This document shows, piece after piece, positions 26,611-36,105 of a DNA stretch of 64,000 nucleotides (the stretch's first letter is position 1; each line of letters begins with the position of its first letter). The stretch covers positions 744,001 through 808,000 of the forward strand of contig CAVXCS010000007.1 of assembly GCA_963760375.1 (NCBI GenBank), given 5' to 3'. This stretch comes from Pelagihabitans sp963760375 (lineage in GTDB: Bacteria; Bacteroidota; Bacteroidia; Flavobacteriales; Flavobacteriaceae). The notes below the pieces were generated by a model. The model did no database searches. It was not told the DNA's origin and was given only the letters and a program-made list of their open reading frames with translations. The position numbers and the translations under genes were made by a program.

Positions 26611-27270
26611 ATGAAGACCATTTCCTCAGTTGTTGAGAATTATATCAAGAAAAAGCCATTTTTACAGAGTGCCTTGGCCCAGGGCATCATCAATCTTACC
26701 TCGCTGTCAAGGATCATGAAACCGGAAATACAGGACGAACTGGGCAAGGATGTTCGCAATGGGGCCATCGTGATGGCGCTGAAACGCTTGTCGGACGATC
26801 TTGAGTTCAGGGCCACCCACAAAATTGTGAAGGTCCTGAAGAATATTGGGGAAATAACCGTTAGATCATCCTTGACCGATTTTACCTTCCTGGTATCGGA
26901 TACCATTTTATCACAACAGGCCAAACTGCTTGAAGAGGTGAATGACAACCTCGATGTTTTTTATACCTCCTCCAGAGGTGTCAATGAGATGAACATTGTA
27001 CTGAGCAATACTATGGATGTCGCCGTAGAAAAATTCTTCAAGGCCGAGAAATGCACGCAGAAGGCCGAAAATCTCTCATCGATAACCGTAAAATTGCCGG
27101 CAGAGAACGTCTCCGTTCCCGGGATTTACTATTTTATTTTCCAGCGTTTGGCTTGGGAAGGCATCGTGCTTTACGAAGTGATTTCGACCACCAATGAATT
27201 TACCATTTTGGTCAATGATGACCAAGTGGATGTCGCCTTTAAGACCATCAAAGATTTGAAGACCCTTTAG
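26611..27270 (+). CDS. ACT-domain-like protein related to aspartate kinase regulatory region, unknown function
   Basis: A 219-residue protein beginning MKTISSVVENYIKKKPF; the ATG at 26611 is preferred over an upstream TTG. The N-terminal half is helical (FLQSALAQGIINLTSLSRIM, MALKRLSDDL), resembling a small winged or HTH-like segment. The C-terminal half has beta-alpha-beta pattern consistent with ACT modules (ENLSSITVKLPAENVSVPGIYYFIFQRLAWEGIVLYEVISTTNEFTILV, written here in parts: SSITVKLP, VPGIYYFIFQ, IVLYEVI, EFTILVND). There is no kinase domain. Homologues in Flavobacteriia are often labelled aspartate kinase by this similarity. It could sense an amino acid; the ligand is unknown. Confidence 0.65.
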   Translation: MKTISSVVENYIKKKPFLQSALAQGIINLTSLSRIMKPEIQDELGKDVRNGAIVMALKRLSDDLEFRATHKIVKVLKNIGEITVRSSLTDFTFLVSDTILSQQAKLLEEVNDNLDVFYTSSRGVNEMNIVLSNTMDVAVEKFFKAEKCTQKAENLSSITVKLPAENVSVPGIYYFIFQRLAWEGIVLYEVISTTNEFTILVNDDQVDVAFKTIKDLKTL

Positions 27271-27304
27271 CCTTAATCTAATATAAGGGCTCCCTTAGAT
27301 CGGT

Positions 27305-28624
27305 TTACTGTGATAAAAATTGCACCAAGGCCTTGTCGTTTTCCGGTTTGGCTATAATGCGCTTGTCTTTATCGAGCACAAAATAGGAGGGGGTCTGGCT
27401 TATCGCATAACTTTTTGCGTATTTACTCTCCCATTTCCCTAAAGCTATCGCATGTTCAAATCCCGATAGTTTGGCCGATTCCAATTTCCAGTTGACCTCA
27501 TCGTCTTCCATGCCCACAGCGATGACCTTTATATTTTTGAATGACACCATCTTCTTGTGCAAAGGGGGCAATTCACTTAGGCAGTGCGAACAGGTACTGC
27601 TCCAAAAAATCAGCACGTAACAATCTGCACCCTCCAATTCACTGAGCTTTTTGGTTTCGGTACCTTCCTGCCATACAATGTCAGGTGCTGTCGCCCCAAA
27701 CCGCAATCGATTGTGCTTCTCGATCTCATCGATTATCTTTTGATTGTTGGTCCTCTTCGATAGGGATTTTAAATAAGTGTTGAAGATATGATCGGAAGTT
27801 TCATCAAAACCAAAAGAGGCTGCCTTTGACCATAGGCCATACATTACATGTTGTTGGAACATAGGATCGGTTCCCTGCAACTTCCCGTTGACCATCTCGA
27901 TGTTTGTACGGTAAAGCCTTTCAGTTTCGGCCTTGGTCTTGACAGCCGTGGTAATGGCGGTGAACACATACCCGTTCACCCTATCGGTAAGAAAGCCGGA
28001 AGCCTGGAGCGTTGGGTTTTTAAGGTCGAAAAAATCGAAATAATGGTCTTTTTTGTTTTGCCAGTAGGCTTGCTCGGTCTCGTATTCGGTGGGGATATAT
28101 GGCCTGTTCGCTACAATGAATTCATGCACCAACATCCCTTTGGTGCTTTCCTCGTAAGCGGTCTGGGCCTGGTTCGATTGTTGGATCAATTTCTGATAAG
28201 CAGCCCTATCAGTACTCCCGTTTTTATAAAAATCGATGAACATCTGTTTGAGCCCAGTGATTTCTTTGAAATAGGCATTATAAATCTTGTTCTCCTCCGA
28301 TGCGCTGTAGCTAGGGCCATTTTGGGCGTCGAAATTCACCAGGATATCTTCCTTGCCATCGTAGAGTACATCGAAATAGAATTGCTCTTGGGGTACGGCA
28401 TAGACCAGTCGATAGGTCCCCGGCTCAGCCGAGGTTGGCAAGGTCAAGGTAAAGTTGCCGTTGTTGACCGCGGTATCGGCAATATAGGCTTGGGTACCCG
28501 GCATGATCCGATATGCGATGACCCAGGTATAGTCTTTGGCGGGTGTAAAGGTGCCGGAAATCTTGTGTTGTGCCTGGACAACACAAGCCATTAAAAATAG
28601 TAAAAGGGTTTGCTTTATAGCCAT
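27305..28624 (-). CDS. TlpA-like thioredoxin-fold protein with long N-terminal domain
   Basis: A 439-residue exported protein. The start at 28624 gives the signal MAIKQTLLLFLMACVVQAQ; an upstream codon at 28651 would precede it with polar residues and coincides with the promoter box. The N-terminal part is a DUF4369-like or helical domain of redox proteins in Bacteroidota (ISGTFTPAKDYTW...). The C-terminal thioredoxin domain holds the CSHC active site at 345-348 (FWSSTCSHCLSELPPL) and the cis-proline segment SQTPSYFVLD. It probably reduces or isomerises disulfides, or acts in cytochrome maturation, in the periplasm. It converges with the ACT-type gene. Confidence 0.88.
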   Translation of the reverse strand: MAIKQTLLLFLMACVVQAQHKISGTFTPAKDYTWVIAYRIMPGTQAYIADTAVNNGNFTLTLPTSAEPGTYRLVYAVPQEQFYFDVLYDGKEDILVNFDAQNGPSYSASEENKIYNAYFKEITGLKQMFIDFYKNGSTDRAAYQKLIQQSNQAQTAYEESTKGMLVHEFIVANRPYIPTEYETEQAYWQNKKDHYFDFFDLKNPTLQASGFLTDRVNGYVFTAITTAVKTKAETERLYRTNIEMVNGKLQGTDPMFQQHVMYGLWSKAASFGFDETSDHIFNTYLKSLSKRTNNQKIIDEIEKHNRLRFGATAPDIVWQEGTETKKLSELEGADCYVLIFWSSTCSHCLSELPPLHKKMVSFKNIKVIAVGMEDDEVNWKLESAKLSGFEHAIALGKWESKYAKSYAISQTPSYFVLDKDKRIIAKPENDKALVQFLSQ

Positions 28625-28650
28625 GGTGCTTGGTGCTTCAAAAACCAGCA

Positions 28651-28658
28651 CAAATGTA
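28651..28658 (-). promoter_or_regulatory. -7 promoter box for the TlpA-like gene
   Basis: The minus strand reads TACATTTG, fitting TAnnTTTG, 26 bases before the ATG at 28624. It overlaps the alternative upstream start codon and so argues for the internal start. Confidence 0.4.
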
Positions 28659-28777
28659 AACCATTTCGAATGATGCCGAAATTATTGAAAAATCCGGCTT
28701 TATGAGGCAGCTGATTTACTGGATTGGGATGGGGGAATTCGTAAAATAGTATAAAGTTATTGGTTTTCTGCCTTGCG

Positions 28778-30058
28778 CTATTTGATTGGGCCATAAACCG
28801 CGTCGCGGAAGGCTTTATGCAGACCGATTTGATCATAGGGGAACAGTTGAACGAACAGCACCGCGGTAATCTCATTCACGGGATCTACCCAGAACAAGGT
28901 GCTGGCGGCCCCATCCCAAAAGAATTCACCGACCACGCCATTGTTTTCTTCGGCCGAGGCCGGTGGCGCCAACCTTACGGCAAAGTCGATACCAAAACCC
29001 ACCTGCCCTTTGCTGGGCAGGAAATTGCGTTCCGTGATGCTGTCCGCGAGCTGGTTGGTGGCCATCAGTTTCACCGTTTCTGGCTTAAGTATGGTGGTCG
29101 AATCAAGGCTGCCGTTATGTACCAACATCCTGGCAAAGCGCATATAGTCATCAAGGGTTGAGGTAAGTCCCGAACCGCCCCGGGTGAGTGGCCAATGCTC
29201 GGTATAGTTGCTGTAGGTGACCGTATCCCGTACAACGTTGCCTTCGCCCGTTCTCCTATAGAGGGCGGCAAACCGTTGACGATCTGCTTCGGGAATGTAA
29301 TAGCGCGTTTCCCGCATTTGCATCGGATCGAGAACATACTTACGCACATATTCACCATAGGGCAAGCCCGATATCCTTTCCACCAAAAGAGCCTGGACAT
29401 CAACACAAGGGCCATATTCCCATTGCGTTCCCGGTTGGAACCATAAAGGTACCTGCCCCAATTTTTCAGCCATTTGGGTAAGGGTGTTGTTTCGGTCCAT
29501 AGGGTTGGCTTCGGCCAACACTTCGCTAAGGCCCGGAATATTGGGTCGGTTGGGAAAACCTGCTGTATGGCGGGTCACATCGCGAATGGTGATGGGCCTA
29601 TCAAGGGCTTCCAAGATCATCTTGCCCTTGGCATCGACCCCTTTATACACCTGCATGTTGGTAAATTCGGGCGCATATTTCGATATGGGATCGTCAAGGT
29701 CAAATTTGCCCTGTTCGTAGAGCGTCATCAAAGCAACGCCGGTTATCGGTTTGGTCATCGAATAGATCTGTACGATGGTGTTGCGCGACATGGGTTTTTG
29801 GGCTTCGCGGTCGGCTTGGCCGAAAGCATTGTAATACACTTCTTTGTCCTTTTCAAAGACCAGGGCAGAGACGCCGGCGATATTGCCCGACGCTACAAAT
29901 TGGTTCAAGATCGAATCTATCCTTGCCACGGCCGAACTGTCCACCAAATAAGCGATCTCGGTATCGGTGGATGGCGAACTTTCAGCTGCCTGGCGGCAGG
30001 AAAGCATAAAAATAAAAAGACAGGGTAATAATAGGAAGGCACGCTTTTTCGGCTCCAT
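28778..30058 (-). CDS. serine hydrolase, class C beta-lactamase/D-aminopeptidase fold, lipoprotein
   Basis: A 426-residue protein with a lipoprotein signal (FMLSC, cysteine 21). The catalytic SxxK is Ser100-Met-Thr-Lys103 (IYSMTKPITG), followed by conserved segments LDDPISKYAPEF, TIRDVTRHTAGF and the second-motif tyrosine in WEYGPC. These define the beta-lactamase-related serine hydrolase family (Pfam Beta-lactamase), which includes esterases, D-peptidases and class C lactamases. The C-terminal KTG-like triad is not obvious, which favours an esterase-like member over an antibiotic-resistance enzyme. Periplasmic location is inferred. It stands alone between TlpA-like and TerB genes. Confidence 0.88.
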   Translation of the reverse strand: MEPKKRAFLLLPCLFIFMLSCRQAAESSPSTDTEIAYLVDSSAVARIDSILNQFVASGNIAGVSALVFEKDKEVYYNAFGQADREAQKPMSRNTIVQIYSMTKPITGVALMTLYEQGKFDLDDPISKYAPEFTNMQVYKGVDAKGKMILEALDRPITIRDVTRHTAGFPNRPNIPGLSEVLAEANPMDRNNTLTQMAEKLGQVPLWFQPGTQWEYGPCVDVQALLVERISGLPYGEYVRKYVLDPMQMRETRYYIPEADRQRFAALYRRTGEGNVVRDTVTYSNYTEHWPLTRGGSGLTSTLDDYMRFARMLVHNGSLDSTTILKPETVKLMATNQLADSITERNFLPSKGQVGFGIDFAVRLAPPASAEENNGVVGEFFWDGAASTLFWVDPVNEITAVLFVQLFPYDQIGLHKAFRDAVYGPIK

Positions 30059-30166
30059 AATTTTGTGGCATTATGGGCAGCAACCTATGCTGCCAAAAAG
30101 ATTAAGGGGCCTGCCTGGACTTTGATCACGGCTGGCCCATGATGTAATATTGGATTGCCTCAACGA

Positions 30167-30490
30167 CTACTCCAACTGTATGCCGATCGCATTGTAGAGG
30201 TTTAATATCAATTCGATCTCTACTTCATCGACCCGCCCGTCGGCATTTGCCATTTCTTCAAGGAGAAGGGCCAATGCCCTTTTTTTATGCTCGGGCATGG
30301 CGTTGAGTATTGCCAAACCTTCATGCGCATCGATATTTCTGGCGTCCTCGATCAATTTTGAGTCGAATTGGAGAATGTGCATGAGTTGGTTCAAAATGGA
30401 AATTTCACCGGCATCGACCCGGTTATCGGCCATTATTACCTCATCTATCGCTTTCACTATGGCCAGTTTTTCGGCTTGATTAAAATTCAT
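30167..30490 (-). CDS. small TerB-like protein
   Basis: A 107-residue, all-helical acidic protein. Two internal halves both carry the TerB/DjlA-type pattern of an alanine-rich helix, then AD-x-RVD and E-x-x-x-L (VIMADNRVDAGEISIL and EMANADGRVDEVEIELIL). TerB-type domains bind metal ions through acidic residues and are associated with envelope stress, though function is not known here. No signal peptide. It is separated by about 200 bases from mfd and about 110 from the serine hydrolase. The two-half symmetry suggests internal duplication. Confidence 0.75.
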   Translation of the reverse strand: MNFNQAEKLAIVKAIDEVIMADNRVDAGEISILNQLMHILQFDSKLIEDARNIDAHEGLAILNAMPEHKKRALALLLEEMANADGRVDEVEIELILNLYNAIGIQLE

Positions 30491-30697
30491 GTAACTGCGC
30501 TTTTAACAGGTTAAAGTTATCCAATGTAAGTGGCGGTCTTCCTTGCTTTTATTAGACCCTTACAAGGTAATCAAAATTTCAAGAAATCGTACTGCATGGG
30601 AATTCAAAAACAAGCAAGTAAATCGCGATGGCAATTATCGCAATGGTATTCCCGTTTGCAATGCCAACCGACCTTCAGTATCCTTCATACAGGGCTG

Positions 30698-33600
30698 CTA
30701 TGAAGACATGACAGGAGTGCCGACCTCAAATGGGCGCATGGCCTTCAATGCCTTGTCGAGCGTATTGATGCCCTCAAAAACCAACAACAACCTTAGTCCG
30801 TTTCGGGTCTGTTTTTCTTTCAGGGTGCACATCTTGGCATGTGCTTGTACAAACTGCAATATTTTGGTAAAGGTCGCACTTTGAAAATATTCCGACTGTT
30901 GGTCCGCGATAAAATAGCCGACCATTTTGCCCTTTTTTAGGACCAATTTTTCCAGTCCCATGCCATTGGCTATCCATTTAAGGCGAACGGAGGCTAAAAG
31001 GTCTTCGGCCTGGATGGGCAGATCTCCGAAACGGTCGGTCAGTTGCGCCTCAAATCGATTCAACCCTTCTTCATCCTTCACTTGGTTGAGTTCGGTATAT
31101 AAGTTCAGTCTTTCGGTTATGTTGTTGATATAGTCGTCCGGGAACAGTAATTCGAAATCAGCATCGATTTGGGTTTCCTTCACAAATACTTTTTCATGGT
31201 GGCCCTCCACTTCATCATAAAGTTGTTTGAATTCGTTTTCCTTTAGTTCATCAATGGCTTCCGACAATATTTTTTGGTAGGTCTCAAAACCGATTTCATT
31301 GATGAATCCGCTCTGTTCCCCGCCCAAAAGATCGCCGGCACCCCTAATTTCAAGATCCTTCATCGCGATATGGAACCCACTGCCCAATTCCGTAAATTGT
31401 TCCAATGCCTGTATCCGCTTCCGGGCATCTGCCGTCATCGCGTCATACGGAGGCGTGATGAAATAGCAAAATGCTTTTTTGTTGCTGCGCCCGACACGGC
31501 CCCGCATTTGGTGCAGGTCGCTCAGGCCAAAATTGTTGGCATTGTTGATGAATATCGTATTCGCATTGGTTACATCGAGGCCGCTTTCCACAATGGTAGT
31601 GGAAACCAGTACATCAAAAGCCCCGTTCATAAACGAGAGCATGAGCGTCTCCAGCTTTTTGCCCTCCATCTGGCCGTGCCCGATACCTATTTTGGCATCG
31701 GGGACCAAGCGTTGGATCATACCGGCCACCTCCTTGATGTTTTCGATCCGGTTATGAATGAAAAAGACCTGTCCGCCCCGCTGTATTTCATAGCTGATCG
31801 CATCCCTAATGACTTCCTCCGAAAGTGGTATGACCTGACTCTCTATCGGATATCTATTGGGTGGAGGGGTGTTGATCACGGAGAGATCCCTTGCGGCCAT
31901 AAGACTGAACTGGAGGGTGCGCGGAATCGGGGTAGCGGTAAGGGTGAGGACATCCACATTTTCCTTGATCGATTTCAGCTTGTCTTTTACGGCGACCCCA
32001 AATTTTTGTTCCTCATCCACGATGAGCAGCCCCAGATCTTTGAACTTCACATTTTTGTTCACCAACTGGTGTGTGCCGATGATGATGTCAACTTTGCCGG
32101 AGGCCAAACGATCTAGGGTCTCCCGACGTTCTTTCGTGGTACGGAAACGATTGAGGTAGTCGACAGTGACAGGCATGTCTTTCAAGCGTTCGGTAAACGT
32201 GCGATGGTGCTGAAAGGCCAAAATGGTGGTGGGCACCAAAACGGCGACCTGTTTTCCATTGTCAACTGCTTTAAAGGCTGCCCTAATGGCGACCTCCGTC
32301 TTCCCGAAGCCCACATCGCCACATATGAGCCTATCCATTGGACGTTCACTTTCCATATCCCTTTTCACGTCATCGGTAGCGGAGCTTTGATCGGGGGTGT
32401 CTTCGTAAATAAATGAAGCTTCCAGTTCGTTTTGAAGGTAGCTGTCGGGGTGGTAGGCATGGCCTTTTTCCAATCGGCGTTTTGCATACAGCGCGATCAG
32501 GTCGAAGGCAATTTTTTTGACCCGCGACTTTGTCTTTTCCTTGATTTTTTTCCAGGCCCCGGATCCCAGCTTATAGATTTTGGGCACTGCCCCATCTTTT
32601 CCGTTGAACTTCGAGATTTTATGCAGCGAATGGATGCTTACATATAGGATATCGCGCTCCCCGTACATCAATTTTATGGCCTCCTGCTGTTTTCCCTCCA
32701 CCATAATTTTTTGGAGCCCACCGAACTTTCCGATGCCATGGTCGATATGGGTCACATAATCCCCAATTTCCAATTTGTTGAGTTCTTTGAGCGACAGGGC
32801 CTGTTTTTTGGCATATCCATTTTTCAGGTGGAACTTGTGGTACCGCTCGAAAATTTGATGGTCGGTATAACAAACGATTTTCAGTTGATCATCGATAAAA
32901 CCTTGAAACAGGGGAAGCACAATGGTTTTGTAATGTACATCGCCGGCCACTTCCTCAAAAATATCGTGAAGCCGTTTGGCCTGCTGCGGGGTGGCACAAA
33001 AAATATAGTTGTCGTAGCTGTTCTGGCGATATTCATTCAGGTTTTCGATCAACAGGTCGAACTTCTTGTTGAAAGAGGGCTGCGGCCTGGTTTCAAATTC
33101 GATCACTTCGCACTGTCGCATCTGGTTGTTGTCCGATCCGAACAGGCCTCCCAAATGTATCAGTTGGTATGCCTGCAACTGGGTGCGCATCAAGGGGCCA
33201 TTTACAAACAATTCACCGGGCTCGGCATGTTTGAGCTCCGAATTCAACCGGGTAAAGGCTTCTTCCGCTTTTAGGAAGAAATCATCGAGGCGTTTCAGGA
33301 TCAAATCGGTATTCTTTGCAAAAACAACGGTTTTTGGAGAAATGTACTGCAGGAAACTTTCCCGCTTTTCCTCCAAAAACTTGTTGGCCATATTCGGGAT
33401 GATGCTGATATGCTTGGTTTTTTCGGTCGAGAGCTGGGTTTCAACATCAAATGTGCGGATGCTTTCGACTTCATCTCCAAAAAACTCGATACGGTAAGGT
33501 TCATCGTGGGAAAAGGAAAACACGTCAACGATTCCCCCGCGCACTGAAAATTCGCCGGGTTCAGTTACGAAATCGACCCTTTTGAAATGGTATTCGAACA

Positions 33601-34078
33601 GGATCTCGTTCAAAAAGTCGAGGGATAGGGTATCCTCCAATTTAACTTTGAGGGTATTTTTTTCGAGTTCTTTCCTGGTCACCACTTTTTCGAACAGGGC
33701 ATCGGGATAGGTGACGATGAGCGCCGGTTTTTTTCTGGAGTTGATCCGGTTCAATACTTCCGCGCGGAGCAGCACGTTCGCATTGTCGGTCTCTTCAATT
33801 TGATAAGGCCTGCGATAGCTTCCGGGATAAAAGAGCACATCGTTTTCGCCTATCAGTTCCTCAAGATCGTTCAGGTAGTATGCCGCTTCTTCCTTGTCGT
33901 CAAAAACGACCAGAAAGGGGTGTTCCGAATCCCTGAAGACCTCGGCAATGACGAACGAAAGGGCCGATCCGCCAAGGCCTTTTAAGATTGTGTTTTTTTG
34001 GGAGAGGGCAATGGTGTCCCTCAGTTTCCCGGTTTGGGGAGACTTTGAAAAAAATTGCAGGGGAGATGCTTGGGTCAA
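30698..34078 (-). CDS. mfd: transcription-repair coupling factor
   Basis: A 1126-residue protein with the full Mfd architecture: N-terminal UvrB-like damage-binding modules with EFSVRGGIVDVFSF, the RNA-polymerase-interacting CarD/RID domain (KLEIGDYVTHIDHGIGKF), the helicase domain with Walker A GDVGFGKTEVA and box II DEEQ (LLIVDEEQKFGV), TATPIPRTL, the motif VI region QMRGRVGRSNKKAF, and the C-terminal TRCF domain. It displaces stalled RNA polymerase at lesions and recruits UvrA. It starts about 16 bases after a strong -7 box, so it is transcribed on its own. Confidence 0.97.
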   Translation of the reverse strand: MTQASPLQFFSKSPQTGKLRDTIALSQKNTILKGLGGSALSFVIAEVFRDSEHPFLVVFDDKEEAAYYLNDLEELIGENDVLFYPGSYRRPYQIEETDNANVLLRAEVLNRINSRKKPALIVTYPDALFEKVVTRKELEKNTLKVKLEDTLSLDFLNEILFEYHFKRVDFVTEPGEFSVRGGIVDVFSFSHDEPYRIEFFGDEVESIRTFDVETQLSTEKTKHISIIPNMANKFLEEKRESFLQYISPKTVVFAKNTDLILKRLDDFFLKAEEAFTRLNSELKHAEPGELFVNGPLMRTQLQAYQLIHLGGLFGSDNNQMRQCEVIEFETRPQPSFNKKFDLLIENLNEYRQNSYDNYIFCATPQQAKRLHDIFEEVAGDVHYKTIVLPLFQGFIDDQLKIVCYTDHQIFERYHKFHLKNGYAKKQALSLKELNKLEIGDYVTHIDHGIGKFGGLQKIMVEGKQQEAIKLMYGERDILYVSIHSLHKISKFNGKDGAVPKIYKLGSGAWKKIKEKTKSRVKKIAFDLIALYAKRRLEKGHAYHPDSYLQNELEASFIYEDTPDQSSATDDVKRDMESERPMDRLICGDVGFGKTEVAIRAAFKAVDNGKQVAVLVPTTILAFQHHRTFTERLKDMPVTVDYLNRFRTTKERRETLDRLASGKVDIIIGTHQLVNKNVKFKDLGLLIVDEEQKFGVAVKDKLKSIKENVDVLTLTATPIPRTLQFSLMAARDLSVINTPPPNRYPIESQVIPLSEEVIRDAISYEIQRGGQVFFIHNRIENIKEVAGMIQRLVPDAKIGIGHGQMEGKKLETLMLSFMNGAFDVLVSTTIVESGLDVTNANTIFINNANNFGLSDLHQMRGRVGRSNKKAFCYFITPPYDAMTADARKRIQALEQFTELGSGFHIAMKDLEIRGAGDLLGGEQSGFINEIGFETYQKILSEAIDELKENEFKQLYDEVEGHHEKVFVKETQIDADFELLFPDDYINNITERLNLYTELNQVKDEEGLNRFEAQLTDRFGDLPIQAEDLLASVRLKWIANGMGLEKLVLKKGKMVGYFIADQQSEYFQSATFTKILQFVQAHAKMCTLKEKQTRNGLRLLLVFEGINTLDKALKAMRPFEVGTPVMSS

Positions 34079-34093
34079 GCGTTACATTTTGTG

Positions 34094-34101
34094 CAAAGAT
34101 A
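34094..34101 (-). promoter_or_regulatory. -7 promoter box for mfd
   Basis: The minus strand reads TATCTTTG, a perfect TAnnTTTG, 15 bases before the mfd ATG. The implied leader is about 10 bases. Confidence 0.45.
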
Positions 34102-34136
34102 AGCAGTACCAAATCCATTTAAAAGCGAATCCCCGT

Positions 34137-35288
34137 TCAAAACATAAAACAGGAAGCCAATTTTTCAAAATCCCGGGCGGTATTGTAAACATTCGGTGAA
34201 ACTCTGATGGCATCGCCCCGGTAGGATACGAATATATTTTCCTCCAGCAAATTATTTTTGATCTGTTGCAACCGTTGCGTTTCCTTTACATAAATGCCGA
34301 ACAAGTGACATGCCCTGTGGTCGTCGGATTCCACAAAATAGCCAGCTGCCCTAAGTTCGGTGATCGAATCTGAACTGATGTGTCGGCAATATTCCTGAAT
34401 ATTGGCAGGACCCCAGGCAAGAAGTTGATCGATGGATTTGATCAACATGGGCAGAAGTGCAAAGTTGCTCGATTCCCCGACCGAAAACCGACCGGCCTTG
34501 ACTTGAAAGGCTTCTTGGTATTGTGTCAACATCCTAAAATCTTCACTGTTCTTTCGGTTGATCCAATTGTGCTCTATGGGCTCTCCATCATTAAAGGCAT
34601 CGCTATAATAGGCGACGCCCAGGGAATATGGCCCCATGAGCCATTTGTATCCTGCACAGATCAAGGCATCTGGCTGCAGCGCCTTCACCGAAAAAGGAAG
34701 TGCGCCCACGCTTTGTGTGCCGTCGACGATCAACATCGATCCGAAGTCCCTGGTCTTTGCGCGAATAGCGCCCAAATCAAAAAGCGTACCATCGGCCCAA
34801 TGCACATGTGCCATGGCCACGGCCGCCGTTTTTTGGCCGATGGCCGCCAGAATATTCTGGTTCCATTTTATCCCCCGATCAGCAAATCCTTCCGGAGGAC
34901 CAACAATTTTAAGGAAGGCCCCTTCTTTTTTGGCCAGTTGCTGCCAGGCATACACATTGCTCGGAAATTGTTCCGCCACAATGATTATTTCGTCTCCCGG
35001 GTTGAGTTTAAGGTTGTTCGCGGCGTTGGCGATGCCATAGGACGCCGATGGGATAATGGCAATATTTTTGGGGTCGGGCGCATCTATCAGAAGGGCAAAC
35101 TTTTCTTGGAGCTCTTGCCTTTTGGAAAAAAAGTCGACCGCGTGGATCTGTTGGGGATTGCTTTTCATCCCTAGGGCGTTCATGCCCGCTGCGGTGACCA
35201 ACTTCAATTGTGGCGACATATAGGCCCCGTTCAAATAGGTGATCGAATCGTCCAGGTCGAAGAGGTGTTTTTGAGGGGTGAGCATCAT
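34137..35288 (-). CDS. class V aminotransferase-fold PLP-dependent enzyme
   Basis: A 383-residue fold-type I PLP enzyme. The PLP aspartate is Asp189 in LIVDGTQSVGALPF, and the Schiff-base lysine is Lys215 in CAGYKWLMGPYSLG. The N-terminal segment YLNGAYMSPQ and the C-terminal arginine region IRVSPNVYNTARDFEKL are typical of the isopenicillin-N-epimerase/cysteine-desulfurase-like group. No cysteine loop for desulfuration is evident, so a kynureninase- or epimerase-like reaction is more likely; the substrate is unknown. Two adjacent ATG codons (35288 and 35285) could start it. It is cytoplasmic. Confidence 0.9.
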   Translation of the reverse strand: MMLTPQKHLFDLDDSITYLNGAYMSPQLKLVTAAGMNALGMKSNPQQIHAVDFFSKRQELQEKFALLIDAPDPKNIAIIPSASYGIANAANNLKLNPGDEIIIVAEQFPSNVYAWQQLAKKEGAFLKIVGPPEGFADRGIKWNQNILAAIGQKTAAVAMAHVHWADGTLFDLGAIRAKTRDFGSMLIVDGTQSVGALPFSVKALQPDALICAGYKWLMGPYSLGVAYYSDAFNDGEPIEHNWINRKNSEDFRMLTQYQEAFQVKAGRFSVGESSNFALLPMLIKSIDQLLAWGPANIQEYCRHISSDSITELRAAGYFVESDDHRACHLFGIYVKETQRLQQIKNNLLEENIFVSYRGDAIRVSPNVYNTARDFEKLASCFMF

Positions 35289-35377
35289 TTGTTCATTTTT
35301 TAATCGGAAAAAGGGGCATTGGAACCGCCTTTATCGCCTCCCGCATCAATGGCCAGTGCCATGGGCGAAAAGCGAAG

Positions 35378-36022
35378 CTAGGAGGTTGTGATTAAAATTA
35401 CCTCATTTTTGGCAATGGCGTATACCTCATCCCCTAGTTTTGGATCCATGACGAAGGTACCCGTAAATTTACCGAATGCGGGGAGTATCACTTGGTCGTG
35501 ACTTTTGAAAAAGCAGGGCACTCTCAATTGTTGCCTGCCCAGACCATTGAGGCGCACCGCTGGGTGAATGTGCCCGGAGAAATTAAAGAGGCCTTCACGT
35601 GAAATGGGATGGTGTGTCAGAATAAATTCACCGACCTGCATTTCGGGATGTACTTCCATGCCCAGATCCTCATATCTTAGGGACGAGATGATGTCGTGGT
35701 TTCCTGTAATCAAGATGCACTTCGCGGACAGCGATGAAACCCATTTTTCAAACCATTTGAATTCCAGATTGATGGAAGAATGGAACAGGTCGCCCAAAAA
35801 GCATATCATTTCAGGGTGGAACGAAGCGACCACTTGGTCCAACAGCCGAAAGTTTTCCCTGGCCACCGAGGGTGGAACGGCAGCCCCAAATTTTCTGAAG
35901 TGGGAAACCTTGCCCAAATGCACATCACTGATCAGCAGCATCGATCGGTCAACCCAAAATATGGTTCCCGACGGATGCAACACAAACTGTTGTTCCCTGA
36001 TGTGGATGGACTGGGTAATCAT
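35378..36022 (-). CDS. pdeM: ligase-associated DNA damage response endonuclease PdeM
   Basis: A 214-residue calcineurin-like metallophosphoesterase with the motifs DVHLGKVSHFRKFG (Asp33, His35), GDLFHS, GNHD, THHP and GHIHPAV. This pattern and length match PdeM, which belongs to a bacterial DNA repair set together with an ATP-dependent DNA ligase, an exonuclease and an Lhr-type helicase. Only the helicase is nearby, two kilobases away across a plus-strand sugar cassette. The ATG at 36022 is nine bases from a TAnnTTTG box, so the mRNA may be nearly leaderless. Confidence 0.9.
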   Translation of the reverse strand: MITQSIHIREQQFVLHPSGTIFWVDRSMLLISDVHLGKVSHFRKFGAAVPPSVARENFRLLDQVVASFHPEMICFLGDLFHSSINLEFKWFEKWVSSLSAKCILITGNHDIISSLRYEDLGMEVHPEMQVGEFILTHHPISREGLFNFSGHIHPAVRLNGLGRQQLRVPCFFKSHDQVILPAFGKFTGTFVMDPKLGDEVYAIAKNEVILITTS

Positions 36023-36030
36023 AGGAACTT

Positions 36031-36038
36031 CAAAGGTA
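36031..36038 (-). promoter_or_regulatory. -7 promoter box for pdeM
   Basis: The minus strand reads TACCTTTG, a match to TAnnTTTG, eight bases before the ATG. With a usual start 5-7 bases downstream the message would have only 2-4 leader bases. Confidence 0.4.
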
Positions 36039-36105
36039 GGGAAAGCCTCTTGCTTATAAGCAGGCTTATGCCTAATTTGTAATTGAATTCGTAACTACCT
36101 CCACC

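Noticed and set aside
31274..32116. Plus-strand ORF of 280 codons
   Set aside because: Antisense to the conserved helicase domain of mfd; shadow.
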